Source: Amnibacterium setariae
Lineage (GTDB): Bacteria; Actinomycetota; Actinomycetes; Actinomycetales; Microbacteriaceae
Length of the DNA stretch: 64,000 bases
Direction: 5' to 3'
Assembly: GCF_003581425.1 (NCBI RefSeq)
Contig: NZ_QXTG01000001.1
Location: 744,001 to 808,000, forward strand
Of this stretch, positions 1 through 9,206 are shown in pieces. The translations under genes and the position numbers were made by a program. The number at the start of each line of letters is the position of its first letter. Position 1 is the first letter of the stretch. The notes under the pieces were generated by a model. That model was not told where the DNA came from. It made no database searches and worked only from the letters and a program-made list of their open reading frames with translations.

Positions 1-203
<203 letters not shown>

Positions 204-304
204 TCATGTAGTCGACCCGTCTCCAAGAAGGCGTCCGGTCGGCACTCAGGAACAGTTCAGCAACCTTCGGGATGGTTAACCGTCTCGAAAGGACGGAAAA
301 CGCA

Positions 305-589
305 ATGGGCATCCTCGGAACCATCATCGCCGCCATCGTCGTCGGCCTCATCGCCGGTTTCATCGCACGCGCTGTCGTCCCCGGTCGACAGAGCATGGGC
401 ATCGGCGCAACGATCCTGCTCGGCATCATCGGCTCCTTCATCGGCGGCTTCCTCGGCGCACTGATCTTCGGCAAGGACCTCCAGGACGGCTTCTTCCAGC
501 CGTCGGGGATCATCGGCTCGATCATCGGCGCGATCATCGCGCTGCTGATCTGGGGCGCGGTCAAGGGGCGGTCGGGCCGCACGGTCTGA
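305..589 (+). CDS. GlsB/YeaQ/YmgE family stress-response membrane protein
   Basis: A 94-residue very hydrophobic protein starting [19 protein letters not shown]. Three glycine-rich membrane segments can be seen at about residues 4-24, 33-53 and 66-86, the full length and layout of the GlsB/YeaQ/YmgE (transglycosylase-associated) family of small stress-induced inner-membrane proteins. Biochemical function of the family is not firmly known. I start at the ATG at 305 rather than an in-frame ATG at 272 because the family begins MGxLxxI and a purine-rich AAAGGA lies 11 nt upstream. It stands alone on the + strand and is followed by a strong hairpin at 601-640. Confidence 0.85.
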   Translation: MGILGTIIAAIVVGLIAGFIARAVVPGRQSMGIGATILLGIIGSFIGGFLGALIFGKDLQDGFFQPSGIIGSIIGAIIALLIWGAVKGRSGRTV

Positions 590-600
590 CGCGCACGCAC

Positions 601-640
601 GACGAAGGGCTTCGATCCGGACGGATCGGAGCCCTTCGTC
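601..640 (+). terminator. Probable intrinsic terminator after the GlsB-like gene
   Basis: GACGAAGGGCTTCGATCCG and CGGATCGGAGCCCTTCGTC form a 19-bp stem with a single T-G mismatch and only a two-base loop, 11 nt after the stop codon. There is no U-tract, as is common for hairpin terminators in high-GC actinobacteria. It separates the membrane-protein gene from the next + strand unit. Confidence 0.6.
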
Positions 641-697
641 GTCGCAGCCTGCGGCCGCGGCGGGCGCCCTCCCATCCGGGCCCGGTAGACCAGTGGC

Positions 698-895
698 ATG
701 AGCAACAGCACCCCGCAGGGGCCCGGCCCCGAGTTCGGCTCGAACCCCGACGCCACCCCGATCGACGCGCAGGCCGAGCTGGAGTCCGAGCTCGACGAGG
801 AGTCCGCCGCGGTCGACGCGCAGGACGACGGGGGCCCGATCGACATCAGCGACCCCGCCGGACCGGAGATCTCCGGCGGCGACGACGTCGAGTAG
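698..895 (+). CDS. Small acidic hypothetical protein
   Basis: A 65-residue protein, about one third Asp/Glu, with no hydrophobic segment and few basic residues (begins [18 protein letters not shown]). I do not recognise a family; the low complexity suggests an unstructured cytosolic protein. A TAGACC hexamer ends 6 nt before the ATG, fitting the leaderless pattern seen at many genes here. The stop codon is 14 nt before the DUF255 gene on the same strand, so the two may be co-transcribed. It could be a non-coding leader of that gene, but the codon bias looks like real coding sequence. Confidence 0.55.
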   Translation: MSNSTPQGPGPEFGSNPDATPIDAQAELESELDEESAAVDAQDDGGPIDISDPAGPEISGGDDVE

Positions 896-909
896 GCGGG
901 GGCGGGCCG

Positions 910-2736
910 ATGGCTGAGCGCCTCCGCGACGCCGTCAGCCCGTACCTGCGGTCGCACGCCGACAACCCCGTCGACTGGTACCCGTGGGGCGACGCGGCGT
1001 TCGCCGCCGCTCGCGAGCGGGACGTGCCCGTGGTCGTCTCCATCGGGTACGCCACCTGCCACTGGTGCCACGTCATGGCGCGGGAGACGTTCAGCGACCC
1101 CGACGTCGCCGCGGTGATGGACGCGGGGTTCGTGTCGATCAAGGTCGACCGGGAGGAGCATCCCGAGGTCGACGCCGCGTGCCTCGCCGCCGCCGGAGCC
1201 TTCACGCCGAACCTCGGCTGGCCGCTGAACGTCTTCATGACGCCGGAGGGCCGCGTGTTCCACGCCGGCACCTACTCGCCGCCTCGGCCCGTCCCGGGGC
1301 ACCCCTCCTTCCGGCAGGTGCTCGACGCCGTGCGGGAGGCCTGGACGGACCGGCGCGGCGAGGTCGAGGCGTCCGCGGCCGGCCTCGCCGCGGCGCTCGC
1401 GCAGGCCGTCGCGGCCGAGCCGGCCGCGTCCCCGGTGACGGCCGAGGGGCTGGAGCGGGCCGTCGACGAGCTCGCCGGCTACGAGGACCGGCAGCACGGC
1501 GGCTTCGGCGGCGCCCCGAAGTTCCCCGTGGCGCCGCTGCTGCTCGCCCTCCTCGCCGTCGGGCGGTCGCCGCTCGTCGACGCGGCGGTGCGGGACCGCG
1601 CCCGCGGCGTCGCCGAGCGGGCGCTCGCCGGGATGCGCGACTCCGCGCTGCGCGACCCGGTCGAGGGCGGCTTCTTCCGCTACGCCGTGCGCCGGGACTG
1701 GACCGAGCCGCACTACGAGCGGATGCTCACCGACAACGCGCTGCTCCTGCGCGCCTACGCCGAGATCGGGGACCGCGAGACCGCGGCGGGGGTCGTCCGC
1801 TTCCTCGAGGGCGTGCTCCGGCAGCCCGACGGCACGTTCGGCTCGGCGCAGGACTCGGAGAGCGACGTCGACGGGCGCCGCAGCGAGGGCGGCTACTACG
1901 CGCTCGACGCCGCTGCCCGGGCCGCGCAGCCGCCGCCCGCCGTCGACGCCAAGGTGCTGACGGGCTGGAACGGCCTCGCCATCGGCGCGCTCGCCGCCGC
2001 GGGAGACCGGCTCGGCGAGCCCTCCTGGATCGCGCTGGCGGTCGAGGCGGCGGAGGCGCTGCTCGCCGCCAACCGGCGGGACGGGCGCCTGCTGCGCGCG
2101 AGCCTCGACGGCCGCCCCTCCACCGCGGTCGCGACCCTCGAGGACCACGGCGACCTCGCCGACGGGCTGCTCGAGCTCGCGCTGGCCGCCGGGCGCCCCG
2201 ACCTCGGGGTCGTCGCGCGCGAGCTGGTCGACGCCTGCCTGCACGACGGGCGCTTCCGGGCGCCGGAGGGCGACCCGGTGCTCGCCGCGCTCGGCATCGC
2301 GGGCGGCTCCGACGTCTCGGAGGGGGCGGCGCCGTCCGGTCCGACCGCGATCGCGTCGGCGGCGTGGCGGCTCCACCTGCTCACCGCCGACCCCGCCTAC
2401 CGCGAGGCCGCCGCCGCGACCGCTGGCCCCCTCGCCGCCGCAGGGCTGGACCGGCCGATCGGCTACGGCGCCGCGCTCGGCCTCGGGATCGCGATGGCCG
2501 AGCCGATCCGCCAGGTCGTCGTCGTGGGGGAGCCCGGGCCGCTCGCCGACGCCGCGCACCGCCTGCCCTCCTCCGTCTTCGTCCGGGTCGACGACGCGAC
2601 GGCGGCGGCGTTCGCCGACGCGGGGTTCGAGCTGCTCGAGGGGCGCGCGAGCACCCGCGGCGCCGCGACCGCCTACGTCTGCCGCGACTTCGTCTGCCGG
2701 CTGCCGGTCACCGACCCCGCGGACCTCGACGCCTGA
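910..2736 (+). CDS. DUF255 thioredoxin-domain protein (YyaL / SSP411 family)
   Basis: 608 residues. The N-terminal third is the DUF255 thioredoxin-like domain, with NPVDWYPWG near residue 20 and the hallmark CHWCH at residues 50-54 (C50, C53). The remainder is the alpha/alpha-barrel part of the YyaL family, related to N-acylglucosamine 2-epimerase folds, including [13 protein letters not shown] and LTGWNGLAI. Homologues run to about 650-700 residues, so this one is slightly short but both ends look intact. Its biochemical role is not settled; a cytosolic thiol-redox role is an inference from the CxxC. It sits 14 nt after the small acidic gene and ahead of an aldo/keto reductase on the same strand. 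Confidence 0.85.
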   Translation: MAERLRDAVSPYLRSHADNPVDWYPWGDAAFAAARERDVPVVVSIGYATCHWCHVMARETFSDPDVAAVMDAGFVSIKVDREEHPEVDAACLAAAGAFTPNLGWPLNVFMTPEGRVFHAGTYSPPRPVPGHPSFRQVLDAVREAWTDRRGEVEASAAGLAAALAQAVAAEPAASPVTAEGLERAVDELAGYEDRQHGGFGGAPKFPVAPLLLALLAVGRSPLVDAAVRDRARGVAERALAGMRDSALRDPVEGGFFRYAVRRDWTEPHYERMLTDNALLLRAYAEIGDRETAAGVVRFLEGVLRQPDGTFGSAQDSESDVDGRRSEGGYYALDAAARAAQPPPAVDAKVLTGWNGLAIGALAAAGDRLGEPSWIALAVEAAEALLAANRRDGRLLRASLDGRPSTAVATLEDHGDLADGLLELALAAGRPDLGVVARELVDACLHDGRFRAPEGDPVLAALGIAGGSDVSEGAAPSGPTAIASAAWRLHLLTADPAYREAAAATAGPLAAAGLDRPIGYGAALGLGIAMAEPIRQVVVVGEPGPLADAAHRLPSSVFVRVDDATAAAFADAGFELLEGRASTRGAATAYVCRDFVCRLPVTDPADLDA

Positions 2737-2771
2737 ACCCGGCTCGGAGGCGGGGCTGCGAGGCTGGCGGC

Positions 2772-3599
2772 ATGCCCGACATCCCGCTCCTCACCGGCCA
2801 GGACGGTGCGCGACTGCCCGCGATCGGCCTCGGCACCTACGACCTCCGCGGCGCCGAGGGCGTGCGCCAGGTGCGCACCGCCATCGACGCCGGCTACCGC
2901 CTGCTCGACACCGCCTTCAACTACGACAACGAGGGGGTCGTCGGCCGGGCGATCGCCGAGTCCGGCGTGCCCCGCGAGTCCTTCGTCTACTCGACGAAGC
3001 TGCCGGGCCGCTACCACCGGCACGACCTCGCGCGGAAGGCGATCGAGGAGAGCCTGTTCCGCAGCGGGCTGGACCGCCTCGACCTCGTGCTGATCCACTG
3101 GCCCAACCCGCGGCGCGGCCTCTACGCCGAGGCCTGGCGCGCGCTCGTCGAGGCGCGCGCCGACGGGCTCGTGTCGATGATCGGCGTCTCGAACTTCACG
3201 CCGGAGCACCTCCACCGCATCATCGGCGACACCGGCGTCACGCCGGTCCTCAACCAGATCCTCGTGAACCCGTACACGCCGCACGACGAGTGGCGTGCCG
3301 CCAACGCGGAGCGCGGCGTACTCACCGAGGGCTACACGCCGCTCGGCAAGGGCACCGACCTCGCGGAGGACCCGGTCGTCACCGCGATCGCCGCCGACCA
3401 CGGGGTGAGCACGTCCCGGCTGCTGCTCGCCTGGTCCGTCGCGATCGGCGTCATCCCGCTGCCGAAGTCCGGAGACGCCGCCCGGCAGGCCGAGAACCTC
3501 GACGTGTTCGACGTCGAGCTGACCGACGACGAGCTCGGCCGGCTGGCCGCGCTCTCGCGCGGCGGCGGCGCCGACCCCGACACCCACGAGGAGCTCTGA
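2772..3599 (+). CDS. Aldo/keto reductase
   Basis: 275 residues, a complete NADPH-dependent aldo/keto reductase with an (alpha/beta)8 barrel. The catalytic tetrad is visible: D46 and Y51 in DTAFNYDNE, K76 in STKLPG and H109 in LVLIHWP. IGVSNF and the nucleotide-binding IPLPKSG motif follow. It is closest in feel to the 2,5-diketo-gluconate reductase group of short bacterial AKRs; the actual carbonyl substrate cannot be told. A GAGGCT hexamer ends 6 nt before the ATG, so it probably has its own leaderless promoter. Its stop overlaps the next start (TGATG), so the DUF3140 gene is translationally coupled to it. Confidence 0.88.
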   Translation: MPDIPLLTGQDGARLPAIGLGTYDLRGAEGVRQVRTAIDAGYRLLDTAFNYDNEGVVGRAIAESGVPRESFVYSTKLPGRYHRHDLARKAIEESLFRSGLDRLDLVLIHWPNPRRGLYAEAWRALVEARADGLVSMIGVSNFTPEHLHRIIGDTGVTPVLNQILVNPYTPHDEWRAANAERGVLTEGYTPLGKGTDLAEDPVVTAIAADHGVSTSRLLLAWSVAIGVIPLPKSGDAARQAENLDVFDVELTDDELGRLAALSRGGGADPDTHEEL

Positions 3600-3937
3600 T
3601 GGCGACCGCGGAGGGCCTGGACGACGTCTGGGACGACTGGCAGCAGGCCGTCAACATGACGCCGAAGGAACTCGAGGACTGGCTCGCGACCGACGAGTCG
3701 CAGTCCGTGGGCGACACCGGCGGGGACGGGGAGTCGACCGGGCACGCCTCCGGCCGGCGGATCGTCGAGATCCTGCGGACGAAGAAGGCCGACCTGACCG
3801 ACGACGACGTCGCCCACATGCGCAAGGTCGTCGGCTACGTGCACCGCCACGCGGCGCAGGGCGGCCCGGACGACGACAAGGCGCACTCGAAGTGGCGCTA
3901 CTCGCTCATGAACTGGGGCAACGATCCGCTGAAGTAG
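3599..3937 (+). CDS. DUF3140 domain-containing protein
   Basis: 112 residues, full length for DUF3140, a small actinobacterial family. Conserved blocks are seen in order: VNMTPKELEDWL (about residues 19-30), GHASGRRIVEIL (about 50-61), KKADLTDDD, HMRKVVGYVHRH and the terminal WRYSLMNWGNDPLK. The family is often labelled DNA-binding, but I know of no firm functional evidence. The ATG overlaps the stop of the aldo/keto reductase by one base, so it is the second gene of that unit. Confidence 0.85.
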   Translation: MATAEGLDDVWDDWQQAVNMTPKELEDWLATDESQSVGDTGGDGESTGHASGRRIVEILRTKKADLTDDDVAHMRKVVGYVHRHAAQGGPDDDKAHSKWRYSLMNWGNDPLK

Positions 3938-3950
3938 CGGCGGGGCGCGG

Positions 3951-4043
3951 TCAGCCGAACACGCGCTCCTCGGCGGCGCGCAGCCGCCCGACGACCACGA
4001 AGGCGGCCGCGACGATCAGGAGGCGGAGGAGCAGGCGCTTCAT
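3951..4043 (-). CDS. Putative 30-residue membrane microprotein
   Basis: A short frame beginning MKRLLLRLLIVAAAFVVVG and ending LRAAEERVFG: a basic N-terminus, one hydrophobic segment at about residues 4-18 and a charged tail, the layout of a single-span membrane microprotein. Support for expression: TAGCGT (4050-4055, read on the minus strand) ends exactly 6 nt before the ATG, the same leaderless layout as about twenty larger genes here; the intervening GGAGGG could alternatively act as a very close ribosome site. It lies downstream of the PspA gene, separated by palindrome A1. No homologue is recognised. Confidence 0.5.
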   Translation of the reverse strand: MKRLLLRLLIVAAAFVVVGRLRAAEERVFG

Positions 4044-4058
4044 CCCTCCACGCTAGAT

Positions 4059-4109
4059 CCGTTTTGAAGGAGTTCTCGGACGCGCTGTCCGAGAACTCCT
4101 TCAAAACGG
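4059..4109. repeat. Palindromic repeat family A, copy 1
   Basis: A perfect 23-bp stem: 4059-4081 pairs with 4087-4109 around a 5-nt loop (GCGCT). The outer part of the arm, CCGTTTTGAAGGAGTTCTC, is shared with the copies at 43399, 47784 and 58552 (degenerate at 19017), while the inner GGAC/GTCC is specific to this copy but still paired. It lies directly after the PspA gene (minus strand) and upstream of the microprotein promoter. A terminator role for PspA is plausible although no U-tract follows. Confidence 0.85.
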
Positions 4110-4116
4110 GATCGGG

Positions 4117-4866
4117 CTACTGGTCGTTCGTGCGGAGCGGCGTCGCCGTGAGCTCGACCGGCTGCTTCAGGGCCGCGAGCCGGGCCTCGATCTCGGTCTG
4201 GGTGCCGAGGTCCTCGAGGCTCTCGAACTGCTTGTCGAGGCTGGAGGCGGCGAGCTCCTGCTGGCCCATCACCTTCGCCTCCTCGCGCCGCACCTTCTCG
4301 TCGAAGCGGCCGAGCTCGCTCGTCGGGTCCTGGATGTCGATCGACTTCATCGCGCCGAGCACCTGCGACTGCGCCGCCGCCGTCTTCGAGCGGGCGACGA
4401 GCTCGTTGCGCTTCGCCCGCAGCTGGTCGAGCTTCTGGCGCATGCCGTTCAGGCCGTCCTTCAGCTTGTTCACGACCTCGGTCTGGCTGGCGATGGTCGG
4501 CTCGGCGTCCTTCGCCTCCTTCTCGCTCTGCAGCTGCTTGCCGATCGCGACCTTGGCGAGGTTGTCGAACTTGTCCGCGTCGGCGGTGCTGCCGGAGGAG
4601 CGGAGCTGGTCCGCCTTCGCCGACGCCGCGAGCGCCTTGCGTCCCCAGTCGGCCGCCGCGTCGACGTCCTCCCTGTGGTCCTGCTCGAGCATGCGGAGGT
4701 TGCCGATCGTGACGGCGACCGCGTCCTCCGCCTCGGCGATGCTGTTCGTGTAGTCGCGGACCAGCTGGTCCAGCATCTTCTCCGGGTCCTCGGCCTGGTC
4801 GATCAGCGAGTTGATGTTCGCGCGGACCAGGGTCGAGATGCGGCCGAAGATCGACTGCTTCACCAT
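4117..4866 (-). CDS. pspA: PspA/IM30 family envelope-stress protein
   Basis: 249 residues, begins MVKQSIFGRISTLVRANIN and is predicted almost wholly alpha-helical coiled coil, with the family signature of an N-terminal amphipathic helix, LIDQAEDPEKMLDQLVRDY at about residues 21-39 and heptad-rich helices to about residue 225. PspA/IM30 proteins form ESCRT-III-like assemblies that bind and stabilise stressed membranes. The tail is short and polar. SD-like AGGAAAGGAAC precedes the ATG. It is followed on the same strand by nothing but palindrome A1 and preceded by the TPM-domain gene 74 nt upstream, a pairing that suggests a shared membrane-stress role. Confidence 0.93.
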   Translation of the reverse strand: MVKQSIFGRISTLVRANINSLIDQAEDPEKMLDQLVRDYTNSIAEAEDAVAVTIGNLRMLEQDHREDVDAAADWGRKALAASAKADQLRSSGSTADADKFDNLAKVAIGKQLQSEKEAKDAEPTIASQTEVVNKLKDGLNGMRQKLDQLRAKRNELVARSKTAAAQSQVLGAMKSIDIQDPTSELGRFDEKVRREEAKVMGQQELAASSLDKQFESLEDLGTQTEIEARLAALKQPVELTATPLRTNDQ

Positions 4867-4940
4867 TCGGGTTCCTTTCCTCGGTGTTCTCGGGTGATGT
4901 CGTCCGGAAGGCGCCCGCGGGCGGGCGCAGGGCCGTGCGG

Positions 4941-6998
4941 CTAGAAGGAGCCGCCGCCTCCGCCGCTGAAGCCGCCCCCGCCGCCTCCACCGCCGAAGCC
5001 GCCGCCGCCACCGCTGCCGAAGCCGCCGCCGCCGCCGAAGCCGCCTCCGCCGCCCCAGCCGCCGCCGGCCCAGCTCCCGCCGCCGCCGTGGCCGCCGGAG
5101 AGGATGCCGCCGAGCACGCCGGCGATCACGGCGCCGGTGACGACGTCGCCGCCGCGGCCGCCGCCGAAGCCGCCTCCGCCGCCCCAGCCCCCGCCGCCGC
5201 GGAAGTCGTCGATGTCGCGCTGGGCGAGGTCGGCAGCGGTGTTCGCGAGCTCGAGCGCGTGCTGCGCGGAGCCGAGCGCGTCGACGGGGTCAGAGGCCTG
5301 CAGCGCGATCGCGCGGTCGAGCTCCCGCTCCGCCTCGCTCAGCCGCGTGCGCGCCTCGCTGCCCACGCCGCCTCGCCGGTTGCCGATGTAGCGGCGGGCG
5401 TCGCGCACGGCCTGGTCCGCCGACTCGATCGCGCGGGGGAGCGTCGCGACCGCGCGGTCGCGGCGCTGCTGCACGTCGCGGATGGGCGCCATCGCCCGCT
5501 CGAGCCGGCCGTTCGCCTGCTCGACGGTCGCGAGCCCTGCGGGCGGCGCCTGCAGGTCCGCCGTCTCGATCGCGGCGCGGGCGCCCGCGACGGCCGCGAC
5601 GAGCTCCTTGTCTCGCGAGCCGGCGCGCTCCGCCTCCGCGATGTCGTTCCGGGTGTCCTCCACGGCCGCGTCGAGCTGCCGCTTCACCGTCATGAACTCG
5701 TTCGGCGCCGCGACGATCCCGTCGAGCAGCGTGCCCGCCTGGCCGAGCGCCTGCTGGGCGCTGCGGAGCGCTACCGCGCCGCCGCCCGCGGCCGAGCCCG
5801 CGCGACCCGCCTCCGCGAGCGCGTCGCCGGCGAGCTCGAGCAGGTCGTCGGCCTGCTGCAGGTCGTCCGCCGCACCCCGCACCGCGTCCTCGCCGAAGCG
5901 CGTCCGGATGACGTCGACCGCCTTCGCGGCCTCGGCGCTGCGCGCCCGCAGCGCCTGCTGCTGCTGGGACGCGGCCGGCACGGCGGTCGGCAGCTGCTGC
6001 TCGAGCTTCCGGAGGTCGTCGAACGCCGCGGTCTGGGAGGAGAGGGTGTGCTCCGCGTCCTCGCAGAGCGCGAGGATCCGCTCGGTCATCTCGCGGCGCT
6101 GCTCCGGCGTCTCCGGGATCTCGTCGTCGAGCTGCTGCCGGATCGCGAACGCGTCGCGGGCGCGCTGCTTCGCGGTGCCGAGGGCGTCCGAGAACGGCTT
6201 CGCGGCCTGCTCGCCGAACTCCGCCACGGCGAACCCGAGCTCCTGCTCGCTCGTCGTCAGGTCGTCGTCGAGGGCGATCAGCGCCCGGCTCGCGCGCTGG
6301 TCGAGCTCCTTCTGGTCGACCGGCGGCGGGCCGAGCGGCGAGGGGGAGCCGGCTCCGCCCGCCCCGACGGCCGCGCGGCGCCGCCGTCGCACGATGCCGA
6401 CGAGGACGATCACGACCACGACCAGCGCGGCGAGGAGGAAGAGGGTGACGAGCACGCCGCCGAAGCCGCTGCCCGTCGACGAGCCGGTCGTGCCCCCGTC
6501 GGTCGTGCCGCCGTCGCCGGTCCCGCCCGAGGCGCCGCTCAGGCCGCCGGCGAACGCCTCCACCCCGTCGGCCCAGGCCTGGCGCCCGAACGCGGGCTCG
6601 AGGTACTGCTGCGCCGCGCCCTGGATCTCGGACCGGTCGAGCGGGAAGTCGTTCGAGCGGGCGAGGCCGTACTGCCGGCCCTCCGTCGCCACGGCGAGCA
6701 CGAGGACCTCGCTCGACGAGTCGCCCTGCCGCGCGGTGGAGACCGCCCAGGCGTCGCGGTCCGTCGGGTCCTCGAACGTCTTGACGAAGACCACGCGGAG
6801 GTCCGCGCCGGTCCGGTCGTCGTAGGTCTCGATGGCGTCCCGGACCTGGGTCTCCTGACTCGCCGAGAGCACGCCCGCCTCGTCGACGAGCTGCTGGGCC
6901 CCGAGGTCGACGGGCGCCTCCGCCCACGCCGCCGAAGCGCCTCCCGCCGTCAGCAGGGCCGCCACGGCGAGGCCGAGCGTCACGCGGTGCAGTCGCAT
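4941..6998 (-). CDS. TPM-domain membrane protein with coiled coil and Gly-rich tail
   Basis: 685 residues: signal peptide about residues 1-26 (ends ASAAWAEA), TPM (YgcG/DUF477) domain about 30-150 with [12 protein letters not shown] near its start, a Gly/Thr linker, one membrane helix at about 180-203 followed by RRRRRA, about 370 residues of helical coiled coil, then a long run of Gly, Phe and Trp to the C-terminus. TPM domains are extracytoplasmic and associated with envelope quality control; long Gly-rich tails are common in this family. The start is the ATG at 6998, with GGGAGGA just upstream and the signal peptide immediately after. It is co-oriented with pspA 74 nt downstream, probably in one operon. 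Confidence 0.87.
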   Translation of the reverse strand: MRLHRVTLGLAVAALLTAGGASAAWAEAPVDLGAQQLVDEAGVLSASQETQVRDAIETYDDRTGADLRVVFVKTFEDPTDRDAWAVSTARQGDSSSEVLVLAVATEGRQYGLARSNDFPLDRSEIQGAAQQYLEPAFGRQAWADGVEAFAGGLSGASGGTGDGGTTDGGTTGSSTGSGFGGVLVTLFLLAALVVVVIVLVGIVRRRRRAAVGAGGAGSPSPLGPPPVDQKELDQRASRALIALDDDLTTSEQELGFAVAEFGEQAAKPFSDALGTAKQRARDAFAIRQQLDDEIPETPEQRREMTERILALCEDAEHTLSSQTAAFDDLRKLEQQLPTAVPAASQQQQALRARSAEAAKAVDVIRTRFGEDAVRGAADDLQQADDLLELAGDALAEAGRAGSAAGGGAVALRSAQQALGQAGTLLDGIVAAPNEFMTVKRQLDAAVEDTRNDIAEAERAGSRDKELVAAVAGARAAIETADLQAPPAGLATVEQANGRLERAMAPIRDVQQRRDRAVATLPRAIESADQAVRDARRYIGNRRGGVGSEARTRLSEAERELDRAIALQASDPVDALGSAQHALELANTAADLAQRDIDDFRGGGGWGGGGGFGGGRGGDVVTGAVIAGVLGGILSGGHGGGGSWAGGGWGGGGGFGGGGGFGSGGGGGFGGGGGGGGFSGGGGGSF

Positions 6999-7048
6999 CC
7001 GTCCTCCCGCTGCCGGATCGTAGTGGGCGCCTCCAAGCGGGCGATGTG

Positions 7049-7064
7049 CTCCGCACGTGCGGAG
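7049..7064. promoter_or_regulatory. 16-bp perfect palindrome between divergent TPM and beta-glucosidase genes
   Basis: CTCCGCACGTGCGGAG is a perfect palindrome in the 101-bp divergent region between the TPM gene (start 6998, minus) and the beta-glucosidase gene (start 7100, plus). On the minus side TACGAT at 7017-7022 could be the -10 of the TPM/pspA unit. The palindrome is a candidate operator; glycosidase genes of actinobacteria are often controlled by LacI-type repressors whose sites are similar in length, but no lacI-type gene is in the window. Confidence 0.45.
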
Positions 7065-7099
7065 GGTGGAAGGATCGGCCACGACGAGGAGGTCGATCG

Positions 7100-8479
7100 A
7101 TGGGGTTCCCGGACGGGTTCGTGTTCGGCAGTGCGACGGCGTCGTACCAGATCGAAGGGGCGGTGGACGAGGACGGCAGGAAGCCGTCGATCTGGGACGT
7201 GTTCAGCCACACGCCCGGCAAGACGCTGGGCGGTGACACCGGCGACGTGGCGGACGACCACTACCACCGGATGGACGAGGACCTCGACCTCATGCAGTCC
7301 CTCGGGCTGCACGCCTACCGCTTCTCCGTCGCCTGGCCGCGGATCGTGCCCGACGGCCGCGGCGCCGTGAACCAGGCGGGGCTCGACTTCTACTCGCGGC
7401 TCGTCGACGGGCTGATCGCCCGGGACATCACGCCGATCGTGACGCTGTACCACTGGGACCTGCCGCAGGTGCTCGAGGACGAGGGCGGCTGGACGGTCCG
7501 CTCGACCGCGGAGGCGTTCGCGGACTACGCCCGCGTCGTCGCGGAGGCGCTCGGCGACCGGGTCGACACCTGGACGACGCTGAACGAGCCGTGGTGCGCC
7601 GCGTTCCTCGGCTACGGCGCCGGCGTGCACGCGCCCGGGCGGACGGAGCCGCTCGCGGCCCTCCAGGCCGCGCACCACCTCAACCTCGCGCACGGGCTCG
7701 GCGCGCAGGCGATCCGCTCGGTGCTGCCCGACGCGAAGATCTCGATCACCCTGAACCTCCACGTGTTCCGGCCGGAGGGCCCGACGGGGCCGGAGGCGGT
7801 GCGCCGCGTCGACGCCGTCGGCAACCGGATCTTCCTCGGCCCGATGCTCGAGGGCGCGTACCCGCCCGACCTGTTCGGCGACACCGCGGCGATCACCGAC
7901 TGGTCCTTCGTGCAGGAGGGCGACCTCGAGGCGATCAACCAGCCGATCGACGTGATCGGCATCAACTACTACTCCACCTCCCGCGTGCGGCTGCACGAGG
8001 GCGACGGGGTCGCCGCCCGCAACGACGGGCACGGCGGCGGCGACGCGAACCCGTGGCCCGGGTCGGAGGCCGTCGAGTTCCTGCCGCTCGAGGGGCCGCT
8101 CACCGACATGGGCTGGAACATCGACCCGCAGGGGCTCACGGACCTGCTCGTGTCGGTGCACGAGCGCTACCCGGACCTGCCGCAGATGGTGACCGAGAAC
8201 GGCGCCGCGTTCCCCGACGTCGTCGAGGACGGCGCGGTGCACGACGTCGAGCGCACCGACTACCTCCGCCGGCACTTCGCCGCGGCGCAGGACGCGATCG
8301 CGCAGGGCGTCGACCTGCGGGGCTACTTCGTCTGGTCGCTGATGGACAACTTCGAGTGGGGCTACGGCTACTCGAAGCGGTTCGGCATCGTGCGCGTCGA
8401 CTACGACACCCAGGAGCGCATCCCGAAGGACAGCGCCAAGTGGTACGCGGAGGTCATCCGCACGGGCGAGCTGGGCTAG
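7100..8479 (+). CDS. Family 1 glycoside hydrolase, beta-glucosidase
   Basis: 459 residues, full length for GH1. The N-terminal [15 protein letters not shown] signature, acid/base E163 in TLNEPW, nucleophile E366 in VTENGAAF, and the aglycone-site motif [16 protein letters not shown] near the C-terminus are all present. It should hydrolyse beta-glucosides or related disaccharides with retention of configuration. There is no signal peptide, so it acts on sugars or phosphosugars taken up into the cytosol; absence of the Ser/Lys/Tyr phosphate-binding pattern cannot be judged by eye. GAGGAGG precedes the ATG. No sugar transporter is adjacent. Repeat B1 lies between its end and the convergent response-regulator gene. 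Confidence 0.95.
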   Translation: MGFPDGFVFGSATASYQIEGAVDEDGRKPSIWDVFSHTPGKTLGGDTGDVADDHYHRMDEDLDLMQSLGLHAYRFSVAWPRIVPDGRGAVNQAGLDFYSRLVDGLIARDITPIVTLYHWDLPQVLEDEGGWTVRSTAEAFADYARVVAEALGDRVDTWTTLNEPWCAAFLGYGAGVHAPGRTEPLAALQAAHHLNLAHGLGAQAIRSVLPDAKISITLNLHVFRPEGPTGPEAVRRVDAVGNRIFLGPMLEGAYPPDLFGDTAAITDWSFVQEGDLEAINQPIDVIGINYYSTSRVRLHEGDGVAARNDGHGGGDANPWPGSEAVEFLPLEGPLTDMGWNIDPQGLTDLLVSVHERYPDLPQMVTENGAAFPDVVEDGAVHDVERTDYLRRHFAAAQDAIAQGVDLRGYFVWSLMDNFEWGYGYSKRFGIVRVDYDTQERIPKDSAKWYAEVIRTGELG

Positions 8480-8496
8480 CCCTCCGCGACACCCAA

Positions 8497-8553
8497 TTTG
8501 CTCACGCTTCTGGACGCCGCGTCGACGATGCGGCGTCCAGAAGCGTGAGCAAA
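8497..8553. repeat. Palindromic repeat family B, copy 1
   Basis: A perfect 24-bp stem (8497-8520 with 8530-8553) and a 9-nt loop, GTCGACGAT. The arm contains the family B core GCTCACGCTTCTGGACGCCG. It fills the gap between convergent genes (beta-glucosidase, plus; response regulator, minus), the position of a bidirectional terminator. Confidence 0.85.
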
Positions 8554-8561
8554 GCGCCGGT

Positions 8562-9206
8562 CTAGGCGTCGAGGTAGCGGAGGACGGCGAGCACGCGGCG
8601 GTGCGCCTCCGGCGACTCCTCGAGCCCGAGCTTGCCGAAGATGCTCGTCACGTGCTTCTCGACGGCGCCCTGACCGACGACCAGCCGGGCGGCGATGGCG
8701 GCGTTGCTGCGGCCCTCCGCCATGAGCGCGAGCACCTCGCGCTCGCGCGGGGTGAGACGCGGGTCGCTGCGCGCCCGGAGCAGGCGCTCCACCAGCGTCG
8801 GGTCGAGCACCGTGCCGCCGGCCGCGACCCGCTCGACCGCGTCGTGCAGCTGCGCGAGGTCCGTCACGCGGTCCTTCAGCAGGTACCCGACGCCGCGGGC
8901 GCCGGAGGCGAGCAGCTCGCCCGCGTAGGTCGACTCGACGTACTGGCTGAGCAGCAGCACGCCGACGTCCGGCCGGGTGCGGCGGAGCGCGACGGCCGCC
9001 TGCACGCCCTCGTCGCGGTGCGTGGGCGGCAGGCGGATGTCGAGCAGGACCACGTCGGGCCGGCGCTCGTTGACGATCGCGGGCAGCCGCTCCGCGTCGC
9101 CGACGGCGGCGAGGACCTCGATCCCGTCCTCCTCCAGGAGGCGGACCAGCCCCTCCCGGAGGAGCGTCGAGTCCTCCACCACGACGACGCGGAGCGGCGC
9201 GGTCAC
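8562..9206 (-). CDS. LuxR/NarL-family response regulator
   Basis: 214 residues. Receiver domain about 1-120 with the acidic pair E11-D12, phospho-acceptor D56 in VVLLDIRLP and the conserved Lys in GYLLKDRV; then a LuxR-type DNA-binding domain starting LTPREREVLALMAEGRSN with the recognition helix region VGQGAVEKHVTSIFGKLGL. It is the partner of the histidine kinase just upstream: its GTG at 9206 overlaps the kinase stop (GTGA). The target genes are unknown. Confidence 0.93.
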   Translation of the reverse strand: MTAPLRVVVVEDSTLLREGLVRLLEEDGIEVLAAVGDAERLPAIVNERRPDVVLLDIRLPPTHRDEGVQAAVALRRTRPDVGVLLLSQYVESTYAGELLASGARGVGYLLKDRVTDLAQLHDAVERVAAGGTVLDPTLVERLLRARSDPRLTPREREVLALMAEGRSNAAIAARLVVGQGAVEKHVTSIFGKLGLEESPEAHRRVLAVLRYLDA

